Shown one piece after another: positions 11,771-22,400 of a DNA stretch of 64,000 nt. Source of the DNA: Chaunax sp. Z400 (lineage: Eukaryota; Chordata; Actinopteri; Lophiiformes; Chaunacidae); the NCBI GenBank assembly GCA_037577475.1, contig CM075189.1, forward strand, positions 35,127,818-35,191,817, read 5' to 3'. How positions within the stretch are numbered: position 1 is the first letter of the stretch; every line of letters starts with the position of its first letter. Position numbers and translations under genes: made by a program. The notes below the pieces were generated by a model. It saw only the letters and a list, made by a program, of their open reading frames with translations. It ran no database searches and was not told the origin of the DNA.

Positions 11771-12640
11771 ATAGGAAAATGTTGTATAGGTAGTATCGAT
11801 CCTGACTCCAGATAGGAAGGTGGCGGTAATGCGCAGCTTCCAGGTGGAACCTTTGCCAACGGAGCAGTTTTTACTTCCGGGTTGCCTTAAGGTAAGGACG
11901 TAAACATCCGGGAGAGGCGGCAAGATGGCTACCGAGTAGGGTCGAAAAGTCGAGTCCTGCAAAATAGAGAAGTTTTGAATGGTGAAAAACAGATAGATTC
12001 CTTGTTTAAACAACTTTTGGGACTAGATTCGTTTCACTGAAGATTGACAGCAACTTGATGTGGAGTCGAGAAAAAAAGGACGTAAAAACGAGCGAGTACC
12101 TTAAATATGTTGATCTTCATCATTTGGTTTACGTTCAGTCTTACATATTAAGTTTATTCACCAAATAATGCTGCTGATTCCAGTGCAATGAATGCTCAGT
12201 ATGTCACTTTCTATTTTTTTAGACTTCTGGTTGGTTTCCCAAAACTTAAAATAACGAGACGTGACAGTCGACATTCTGTCCCTTCAGTGATCATAAAGCT
12301 GTCTACATTTCTATTAGGTTATTTACGTCTGATACAGGTAATTAAGCTAATTATTGGAAATTGAACAACTCTCTTCTTAAACACGAGGAAGTCAAAATAA
12401 AAATTGCGCAGATAGTTACAAAGCTATGTATGGTGATATGATATAGGCTTCACCAGAATGAGAAGGTTGTAATAGGGCAGGAACATCCAGTCCCGGATCC
12501 GAAATCACAGGTCGGGAACAATGGGTCTGATGTTGCAGGTCTGAGACTGCATGTCTTTTTCTTTTCAGTGGCCCAAAACAGATCAGTTCTTCCTCCATTT
12601 GGAGTTAAAGAGCTAAAATCACTTCATATAGCCATGATTT
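11771..12640. other. Non-coding stretch, probable repeat debris
   Basis: There is a tandem TATAGGACTA at 11755-11775 and a GC-richer stretch at 11800-11960 of unknown origin. I see no gene with supported exons here. Confidence 0.5.
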
Positions 12641-12684
12641 CCGATGACATATTATCCACTTCTTGCTTTTTTGGTTTTTGAGGG

Positions 12685-12800
12685 GGCCGGTCCGCGGTTG
12701 CGGGTCCGAAATCCCGGGTCCAAATTCCGAAATCCCGGGTCCAAAGTCCCGGTCCGAAACCCCGGGTCCAAAATCCCAGGTGTGAAATCCCTAGTGAACC
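12685..12800 (+). repeat. GC-rich tandem repeat of (G)GGTCC(A)AAATCCC
   Basis: About seven imperfect copies of a 14-17 bp unit such as CGGGTCCAAAGTCC run through 12685-12800. The base composition contrasts sharply with the AT-rich surroundings. Both strands show short open frames across it that are by-products of the repeat. Confidence 0.8.
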
Positions 12801-12959
12801 TCACTATAGCAGAGCTTTGGCCAGACTTTGTTTCTTCCCTCTGCAGGCCTGACATTTGAATCAACTTTGTTTGTCATTACCAAAGACTGACTGTTTCATT
12901 CAAGATTTATTTGCTTTAAACGTCTCCCCTGTGTTTGAAATCCTGAGGGTGAGGGAGGA

Positions 12960-13320
12960 AAAATGTTCAAGTATTGAATTATTATTTTTCACTTTTGTTT
13001 CAGAATTATGGCTCTCTGTGACGGTGCTATGATTTCAATCAAAGTTCATTCGGGTAAGTGTGAGCTGCTTGTGCTTGAGTCAGCGTTTTGCTCATGTTAC
13101 CACTCAAGAGTCCAACATGAGAGGGAGGGGAAAAGTGGGGGGGGGAGATGCAGGGAGGAAGAGGATGAGGGGGGAAAATTATTAAATTATTAAATTATTA
13201 TTAAATTATTAGTATTGAAAGTATTGAGTATTGAGTATTATAAGTATTGAATTATTATTTTGCACTTTTGTTTCAGAATTATGGTTCTCTGTGACTGTGC
13301 TATGATTTTCATAATTAAAA
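12960..13320 (+). repeat. Partial tandem duplication containing an orphan exon candidate
   Basis: The stretch TATTGAATTATTATTTT...TTTGTTTCAGAATTATGG occurs at about 12975-13045 and again at 13245-13310. The first copy has an exon-like core (13003-13052), bounded by TTTCAG and GTAAGTG and starting MALCDGAMISIKVHS. The second copy has lost the donor. I cannot connect it to other exons. The second copy begins the region shared with block B' near 32740. Confidence 0.35.
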
Positions 13321-13853
13321 CATCTGTGTACTGTGCCATGTTGAATTACATACATTTACGGACAAAATATTTTATTTAGTAGTTTTATTAATAGTTCTGT
13401 ATTAAAAATGTGTTGACATGATTGGTGTTGAGGGGTAAAAGTGTTTTATGAGAGCAATAGTTAGTATTCTTCATAATTGTGAGTGAAATCTCTTGACCAG
13501 ATGGAGCCTGGGCCCCATGTATCAAGGCTGAGTCTTTGGCAGCAGACTAGGACCCTTTGCTGTAAGTCCTGCCCTCTCTCGTTGCCACGTTTCCACGTTT
13601 TTTGCTTGAGAGAGATTCTAAGTATTGCGTACTCTTGGATTAGACTCTGAGAACAGAGCATTATGCACACAAAACATGCAGAGCCTTAAAAGGACTAGGG
13701 TTGAAAAACAGCAGACATTTACAGGACAATGTTACACAGGCTGAATGTCATTTATTGATCTTTAAAATGCCATGTTATCAACTTCGGAAGCTCTTGATCA
13801 AGTCATTAATTACACATTTGCTTCAGTCAATCTGATTATATCTGACAATATAA

Positions 13854-16412
13854 TTAGTCCTCCACATCGGGATGCAAGCAGCAGCAAAGGTAATTCTTGA
13901 CTCTGGAGATCCTCTTCAGCAATTTCCTGAGGCCTCCAGACGAGGCTGAGACGTCTGGAGTGAAGTCTGTTGGTTTAGCTCCTCCAGAAGACCTGACAGT
14001 TAAATCTTCATCATTGAAGCATTGAGGTAGTCCTCCACCAGATAAACAGACTTCTGAATTGTCTTGATCTGAGACGGGAGGTATTTCTCCATTAGAAGGA
14101 CAGACATCTGGATCGTTTTCATCTGGGACTGTTGGTATTTTTCCGTCAGACTTCTTGACTCGACGAAAGAATCTCTGAATCCTCTGCAGCAATTTCCTGA
14201 GGCCACCAGACGAGGCTGAGACAGCAGGAGTGACGTCTGTCGGTTTAGCTCCTTCAGAAGATCTGGCAGTAGTTAAATCTTCATCATTGAAGCATTGATG
14301 TAGTCCTCCACCAGATACGCAGACTTCTGGGTTGTTTTTATCTGGGACGGTAGGTATTTTTACGTCAGACTTCCTGACTCTACAAAAGAATCTGTGAATC
14401 CTTTGCAGCAATTTTCTGGGGCCAGAGGACTTTTGGTCTGGTGGGCAACCTGAGGAGCCCTTCACTGTGTCTGTTGAAAACACTGGGCACTCATTCATGA
14501 TAGCTTGGGAGGCTTCCAGACTGGAATAAGGATGACAAACAGTTACTCAATCAATCAATCAATCGATAAAACCATTAATCCATTCAACAATATGTGGTGT
14601 CCACTAGCAGACACACAGTCACTTACTAATCATTGGTCTCAAAGCGATTGATCAGGTGGTCCATTGTGATGAATGGATGCTGCAAAGCTTGACAGGGAGA
14701 GATTCTCTGATTCACGTCGATATGCATCATCTGTTTCAGTAGGTCTGCAAAAGCAATCCTGTCCTCACGTTCTTCAATGGCCATCAGTTCCTCAGGTTCA
14801 GCATCCCTGTCTGTTGAATTCACCTGGAAAAAGATTCAGATAAATTAATCCAGCCCCTTCCCTTCAGAGACAGGTAATTATTAACAAGTGCTGTTTCAAA
14901 CGGATACAACAGAAAGTGCTTACATGAACCAGGTCCTCAGATTCAGCATCACGGTCTGTTGAATTCACCTGGAAACAGATGCAGATAAATTAGTCCAGCC
15001 CCTTCCCTTCAGAGACAGGTAATTATTAACAAGTGCTGTTTCAAACGGATACAACAGAAAGGGCTTACATGAACCAGGTCCTCAGATTCAGCATCACGGT
15101 CTGTTGAATTCACCTGGAAACAGATACAGATAAATTAGTCCAGCCCCTTCCTTTCAGAGACAGGTAATTATTAACAAGTGCTGTTTCAAACGGATACAAC
15201 AGAAAGTGCTTACATGAACCACGTCTTCCAGACAGCTGGGCTGGTCAGTGGAGTTATTCTCTGACGATTGGGAAATAGTTTCCACTTGGCTGTGTACACT
15301 TTCACTTTCCTCACTTTCATTTTCCTCACTTTCATTTTCCCGTACCCATTCCTCACTTTCACTTTCCACATGTAGGCCTAGTTTATAGTCAATATCAAAA
15401 TTATCAGCGCGGACAACTTCTTCCAGGTAGAGGAAGGCTAGGACGCAGCCGACTGACGACATATCAGTGGTTGTATAGACGGGCCCAGGGACGTACTCAG
15501 CGATGCGCCTACGGACGTGCTCATCGATGGGCCCATCGTACTCATCATCGACCGAAGGCTTGGCCTCATACACGACCTCATACACAGCCTCATCTAAGTC
15601 CTTCTTATCTTTAGAGGCCGAGCCAAAGTCTATTAATTTTACCCTGCGGGGTTGGTTCTGCTTGTCGACAAACATGATATTTCCCTCATGGATGTCATTA
15701 TGTTGGATATTTATAGCCTCGAGTTCACCCAAAGCCAGGAACAGCTGCAGGAACAAACAAGTTTGGGATTCAGTTTTCCATTTGCTGATGTTTAGGATTA
15801 GGGTTAGAGTTTGAGTCTTCATTGATAAGCAGCAGATACAGTACATAGAGCAATACATTGGTTCCATATTAAAATGGCACAAACCTGCTTTGCAATAGGT
15901 CTAATAGAATGCAGAGTCAATTTCCCATGTTCGCGTACGTCACTGAAGATGCTCGTGTCCAGCATCTCAAATATGAGACAGGTCCGTCCACGGTACTCAC
16001 ACAGGTCTAAGAACTTGATTATGTAATTGCTGTCTGGATTCCTGGCATTAATCTCTTTCATGATGGCCAACTGGGCAGGAAAGAGAGAGACGACACATTA
16101 CATAGCACAAACTGTGGTTCAGTATACAAAATCAAATAAAAGGAATGTACTGTATGTCATAAGAATCAGATGGAGTCCAAAAATCTACCTCTGACTCTGG
16201 GACCATCTTATTGTCATTATTCAAATTGGGGATATTCATATTGTCATCATCCAATATGGGGATCTTCACTGCCACTTCCTCTTTTGTTGTGTTGTTTTGG
16301 CACTTGACCACATAATTAAAGAAGCCTTCACCAAGCTTCTTCAGTACAGTGTAGCTAGAAGAGCTGCCGTGCAATGTAATTCTACCTTCCTGGTCCCAAT
16401 ATGGCGATAAAA
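13854..16412 (-). CDS. HIPK-like kinase B, open copy, degenerate catalytic site
   Basis: Exons, 5' to 3': 16189-16412, 15885-16070, 15214-15744, 15069-15113, 14924-14968, 14627-14823, 13854-14520. All join in phase and give 630 residues plus a stop; the first exon is not found and should lie beyond the minisatellite. The glycine loop LGEGFFNYVV, VAVK lysine and LIDFG are present. The catalytic loop reads HNDIHEGN where HIPKs have HADLKPEN: Asp and Asn are kept, the Lys is lost. The APE segment is missing, replaced by an acidic insert before DMSSVGCVLAFLYL. Exon 15214-15744 fuses what are separate exons in the plus-strand kinase and adds a Glu/Ser-rich stretch. The C-lobe end LLKQMMHIDVNQRI is normal. 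The long tail repeats a basic-helix module and ends with a CCC cluster. It is more likely a pseudokinase or scaffold than an active enzyme. Confidence 0.75.
14811..15120 (-). repeat. 145-bp tandem repeat carrying a 45-nt microexon
   Basis: The landmark CTGTTGAATT occurs at 14811, 14956 and 15101, an exact period of 145 bp. Each unit carries an acceptor, the codons VNSTDRDAE(S/P)E and flanking intron. In the two upstream units the donor GTAAGC makes a 45-nt exon of 15 codons. In the third the same sequence opens the large C-lobe exon. Because the microexon is a whole number of codons, extra copies do not disturb the frame. The pattern is also present in copy B' (34371-34560). Confidence 0.85.
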
Positions 16413-16447
16413 CTGCAAGGAAAAAGGTCAACATGGAGATGAAAATG

Positions 16448-19400
16448 TGAAGTCTGTGTGTTCAGTCTGTGTGTTAAGTCTGTGTGTTCAGTCTGTGTGT
16501 TCAGTCTGTGTGTTCAGTCTGTGTGTTCAGTCTGTGTGTTCAGTCTGTGTTCAGTCTGTGTGTTCAGTCTGTGTTCAGTCTGTGTGTTCAGTCTGTGTGT
16601 TCAGTCTGTGTGTTCAGTCTGTGTGTTCAGTCTGTGTTCAGTCTGTGTGTTCAGTCTGTGTGTTCAGTCTGTGTTCAGTCTGTGTGTTCAGTCTGTCTTC
16701 AGTCTGTCTTCAGTCTGTGTTCAGTCTGTCTTCAGTCTGTCTTCAGTCTGTGTTCAGTCTCTGTGTTCAGTCTGTGTTCAGTCTGTGTTCAGTCTGTGTG
16801 TTCAGTCTGTGTGTTCAGTCTGTGTCTTCAGTCTGTGTTCAGTCTGTGTGTTCAGTCTGTGTGTTCAGTCTGTGTGTTCAGTCTGTGTTCAGTCTGTGTG
16901 TTCAGTCTGTGTGTTCAGTCTGTGTGTTCAGTCTGTGTTCAGTCTGTGTTCAGTCTGTGTGTTCAGTCTGTGTTCAGTCTGTGTTCAGTCTGTGTTCAGT
17001 CTGTGTGTTCAGTCTGTGTGTTCAGTCTGTGTTCAGTCTGTGTTCAGTCTGTGTGTTCAGTCTGTGTGTTCAGTCTGTGTGTTCAGTCTGTGTTCAGTCT
17101 GTGTTCAGTCTGTGTTCAGTCTGTGTTCAGTCTGTGTGTTCAGTCTGTGTGTTCAGTCTGTGTTCAGTCTGTGTTCAGTCTGTGTGTTCAGTCTGTGTGT
17201 TCAGTCTGTGTTCAGTCTGTGTGTTCAGTCTGTGTTCAGTCTGTGTTCAGTCTGTGTGTTCAGTCTGTTTGTTCAGTCTGTGTTCAGTCTGTGTTCAGTC
17301 TGTGTGTTCAGTCTGTATTCAGTCTGTGTTCAGTCTATATTCAGTCTGTATTCAGTCTGTATTCAGTCTGTGTGTTCAGTCTGTGTTCAGTCTGTGTTCA
17401 GTCTGTGTTCAGTCTGTGTGTTCAGTCTGTGTGTTCAGTCTGTCTTCAGTCTGTGTTCAGTCTGTGTTCAGTCTGTGTGTTCAGTCTGTCTTCAGTCTGT
17501 CTTCAGTCTGTGTTCAGTCTGTCTTCAGTCTGTCTTCAGTCTGTGTTCAGTCTGTGTTCAGTCTGTGTGTTCAGTCTGTGTGTTCAGTCTGTGTGTTCAG
17601 TCTGTGTTCAGTCTGTGTTCAGTCTGTGTTCAGTCTGTGTGTTCAGTCTGTCTTCAGTCTGTCTTCAGTCTGTGTTCAGTCTGTGTTCAGTCTGTGTGTT
17701 CAGTCTGTGTTCAGTCTGTGTTCAGTCTGTGTGTTCAGTCTGTGTTCAGTCTGTGTTCAGTCTGTGTTCAGTCTGTGTTCAGTCTGTGTGTTCAGTCTGT
17801 GTGTTCAGTCTGTGTTCAGTCTGTGTTCAGTCTGTGTGTTCAGTCTGTGTTCAGTCTGTGTTCAGTCTGTGTTCAGTCTGTTTGTTCAGTCTGTGTGTTC
17901 AGTCTGTGTTCAGTCTGTGTGTTCAGTCTGTGTTCAGTCTGTGTTCAGTCTGTGTTCAGTCTGTGTGTTCAGTCTGTGTTCAGTCTGTGTTCAGTCTGTG
18001 TGTTCAGTCTGTGTGTTCAGTCTGTGTGTTCAGTCTGTGTTCAGTCTGTGTGTTCAGTCTGTGTGTTCAGTCTGTGTCTTCAGTCTGTGTGTTCAGTCTG
18101 TGTGTTCAGTCTGTGTTCAGTCTGTGTGTTCAGTCTGTGCTCAGTCTGTGCTCAGTCTGTGCTCAGTCTGTGTTCAGTCTGTGTGTTCACTCTGTGTGTA
18201 GTCTGTGTTCAGTCTGTGTGTTTAGTCTGTGTTCAGTCTGTGTTCAGTCTGTGTTCAGTCTGTGTGTTCAGTCTGTGTGTTCAGTCTGTGTTCAGTCTGT
18301 GTGTTCAGTCTGTGTTCAGTCTGTGTTCAGTCTGTGTGTTCAGTCTGTGTGTTCAGTCTGTGTTCAGTCTGTGTGTTCAGTCTGTGTTCAGTCTGTGTGT
18401 TCAGTCTGTGTGTTCAGTCTGTGTGTTCAGTCTGTGTTCAGTCTGTGTGTTCAGTCTGTGTGTTCAGTCTGTGTGTTCAGTCTGTGTGTTCAGTCTCTGT
18501 GTTCAGTCTGTGTTCAGTCTGTGTTCAGTCTGTGTGTTCAGTCTGTGTGTTCAGTCTGTGTTCAGTCTGTGTGTTCAGTCTGTGTGTTCAGTCTGTGTGT
18601 TCAGTCTGTGTTCAGTCTGTGTGTTCAGTCTGTGTGTTCAGTCTGTGTTCAGTCTGTGTTCAGTCTGTGTGTTCAGTCTGTGTTCAGTCTGTGTGTTCAG
18701 TCTGTGTGTTCAGTCTGTGTGTTCAGTCTGTGTGTTCAGTCTGTGTGTTCAGTCTGTGTGTTCAGTCTGTGTTCAGTCTGTGTGTTCAGTCTGTGCTCAG
18801 TCTGTGCTCAGTCTGTGTTCAGTCTGTGTTCAGTCTGTGTGTTCAGTCTGTGTTCAGTCTGTGTGTTCAGTCTGTGTGTTCAGTCTGTGTTCAGTCTGTG
18901 TGTAGTCTGTGTTCAGTCTGTGTTCAGTCTGTGTTCAGTCTGTGTGTTCAGTATGTGTTCAGTCTGTGTGTTCAGTCTGTGTGTTCAGTCTGTGTTCAGT
19001 CTGTGTGTTCAGTCTGTGTTCAGTCTGTGTGTTCAGTCTGTGTGTTCAGTCTGTGTGTTCAGTCTGTGTTCAGTCTGTGTGTTCTGTCTGTGTGTTCAGT
19101 CTGTGTTCAGTCTGTGTTCAGTCTGTGTGTTCAGTCTGTGTGTTCAGTCTGTGTTCAGTCTGTGTTCAGTCTGTGTGTTCAGTCTGTGTGTTCAGTCTGT
19201 GTGTTCAGTCTGTGTTCAGTCTGTGTTCAGTCTGTGTGTTCAGTCTGTGTGTTCAGTCTGTGTGTTCAGTCTGTGTTCAGTCTGTGTTCAGTCTGTGTGT
19301 TCAGTCTGTGTGTTCAGTCTGTGTTCAGTCTGTGTGTTCAGTCTGTGTTCAGTCTGTGTTCAGTCTGTGTTCAGTCTGTGTGTTCAGTCTGTTTGTTCAG

Positions 19401-22400
19401 TCTGTGTTCAGTCTGTGTGTTCAGTCTGTATTCAGTCTGTGTTCAGTCTGTGTGTTCAGTCTGTATTCAGTCTGTGTGTTCAGTCTGTATTCAGTCTGTG
19501 TTCAGTCTGTGTTCAGTCTGTGTTCAGTCTGTGTGTTCAGTCTGTCTTCAGTCTGTGTTCAGTCTGTGTTCAGTCTGTGTTCAGTCTGTGTGTTCAGTCT
19601 GTCTTCAGTCTGTCTTCAGTCTGTGTTCAGTCTGTCTTCAGTCTGTGTTCAGTCTGTGTGTTCAGTCTGTGTTCAGTCTGTGTTCAGTCTGTGTGTTCAG
19701 TCTGTCTTCAGTCTGTCTTCAGTCTGTGTTCAGTCTGTGTTCAGTCTGTGTTCAGTCTGTGTGTTCAGTCTGTGTTCAGTCTGTGTTCAGTCTGTGTGTT
19801 CAGTCTGTGTTCAGTCTGTGTTCAGTCTGTGTTCAGTCTGTGTGTTCAGTCTGTGTGTTCAGTCTGTGTTCAGTCTGTGTGTTCAGTCTGTGTTCAGTCT
19901 GTGTTCAGTCTGTGTTCAGTCTGTGTTCAGTCTGTGTGTTCAGTCTGTATTCAGTCTGTGTGTTCAGTCTGTGTGTTCAGTCTGTGTTCAGTCTGTGTGT
20001 TCTGTCTGTGTGTTCAGTCTGTGTTCAGTCTGTGTTCAGTCTGTGTGTTCAGTCTGTGTGTTTAGTCTGTGTTCAGTCTGTGTTCAGTCTGTGTGTTCAG
20101 TCTGTGTGTTCAGTCTGTGTGTTCAGTCTGTGTTCACTCTGTGTGTTCAGTCTGTGTTCAGTCTGTGTTCAGTCTGTGTTCAGTCTGTGTGTTCAGTCTG
20201 TGTGTTCAGTCTGTGTTCAGTCTGTGTTCAGTCTGTGTGTTCAGTCTGTGTGTTCAGTCTGTGTTCAGTCTGTGTGTTCAGTCTGTGTTCAGTCTGTGTT
20301 CAGTCTGTGTGTTCAGTCTGTTTGTTCAGTCTGTGTTCAGTCTGTGTGTTCAGTCTGTATTCAGTCTGTGTTCAGTCTGTGTGTTCAGTCTGTATTCAGT
20401 CTGTGTGTTCAGTCTGTATTCAGTCTGTGTTCAGTCTGTGTTCAGTCTGTGTTCAGTCTGTGTGTTCAGTCTGTCTTCAGTCTGTGTTCAGTCTGTGTTC
20501 AGTCTGTGTTCAGTCTGTCTTCAGTCTGTCTTCAGTCTGTGTTCAGTCTGTCTTCAGTCTGTCTTCAGTCTGTCTTCAGTCTGTGTTCAGTCTGTGTTCA
20601 GTCTGTGTGTTCAGTCTGTGTGTTCAGTCTGTGTTCAGTCTGTGTTCAGTCTGTGTTCAGTCTGTGTGTTCAGTCTGTCTTCAGTCTGTCTTCAGTCTGT
20701 CTTCAGTCTGTGTTCAGTCTGTGTTCAGTCTGTGTGTTCAGTCTGTGTTCAGTCTGTGTTCAGTCTGTGTGTTCAGTCTGTGTTCAGTCTGTGTTCAGTC
20801 TGTGTTCAGTCTGTGTGTTCAGTCTGTGTGTTCAGTCTGTGTTCAGTCTGTGTGTTCAGTCTGTGTGTTCAGTCTGTGTTCAGTCTGTGTGTTCAGTCTG
20901 TGTTCAGTCTGTGTTCAGTCTGTGTGTTCAGTCTGTTTGTTCAGTCTGTGTTCAGTCTGTGTGTTCAGTCTGTATTCAGTCTGTGTTCAGTCTGTGTGTT
21001 CAGTCTGTATTCAGTCTGTGTGTTCAGTCTGTATTCAGTCTGTGTTCAGTCTGTGTTCAGTCTGTGTTCAGTCTGTGTGTTCAGTCTGTCTTCAGTCTGT
21101 GTTCAGTCTGTGTTCAGTCTGTGTTCAGTCTGTGTGTTCAGTCTGTCTTCAGTCTGTCTTCAGTCTGTCTTCAGTCTGTGTTCAGTCTGTCTTCAGTCTG
21201 TCTTCAGTCTGTCTTCAGTCTGTGTTCAGTCTGTGTGTTCAGTCTGTGTGTTCAGTCTGTGTTCAGTCTGTGTTCAGTCTGTGTTCAGTCTGTGTGTTCA
21301 GTCTGTCTTCAGTCTGTCTTCAGTCTGTCTTCAGTCTGTGTTCAGTCTGTGTTCAGTCTGTGTGTTCAGTCTGTGTTCAGTCTGTGTTCAGTCTGTGTGT
21401 TCAGTCTGTGTTCAGTCTGTGTTCAGTCTGTGTTCAGTCTGTGTGTTCAGTCTGTGTGTTCAGTCTGTGTTCAGTCTGTGTGTTCAGTCTGTGTTCAGTC
21501 TGTGTTCAGTCTGTGTTCAGTCTGTGTTCAGTCTGTTTGTTCAGTCTGTGTGTTCAGTCTGTGTTCAGTCTGTGTGTTCAGTCTGTGTTCAGTCTGTGTT
21601 CAGTCTGTGTGTTCAGTCTGTGTGTTCAGTCTGTGTTCAGTCTGTGTGTTCAGTCTGTGTTCAGTCTGTGTGTTCAGTCTGTGTGTTCAGTCTGTGTGTT
21701 CAGTCTGTGTTCAGTCTGTGTGTTCAGTCTGTGTGTTCAGTCTGTGTGTTCAGTCTCTGTGTTCATTCTGTGTTCAGTCTGTGTTCAGTCTGTGTGTTCA
21801 GTCTGTGTGTTCAGTCTGTGTTCAGTCTGTGTGTTCAGTCTGTGTGTTCAGTCTGTGTGTTCAGTCTGTGTTCAGTCTGTGTGTTCAGTCTGTGTGTTCA
21901 GTCTGTGTTCAGTCTGTGTTCAGTCTGTATGTTCAGTCTGTGTTCAGTCTGTGTGTTCAGTCTGTGTTCAGTCTGTGTGTTCAGTCTGTGTGTTCAGTCT
22001 GTGTGTTCAGTCTGTGTGTTCAGTCTGTGTTCAGTCTGTGTGTTCAGTCTGTGTGTTTAGTCTGTGTTCAGTCTGTGTTCAGTCTGTGTGTTCAGTCTGT
22101 GTGTTCAGTCTGTGTGTTCAGTCTGTGTTCACTCTGTGTGTTCAGTCTGTGTTCAGTCTGTGTGTTCAGTCTGTGTGTTCAGTCTGTGTTCAGTCTGTGT
22201 GTTCAGTCTGTGTGTTCAGTCTGTGTGTTCAGTCTGTGTTCAGTCTGTGTGTTCAGTCTGTGCTCAGTCTGTGCTCAGTCTGTGTTCAGTCTGTGTTCAG
22301 TCTGTGTGTTCAGTCTGTGTTCAGTCTGTGTGTTCAGTCTGTGTGTTCAGTCTGTGTTCAGTCTGTGTGTAGTCTGTGTTCAGTCTGTGTTCAGTCTGTG

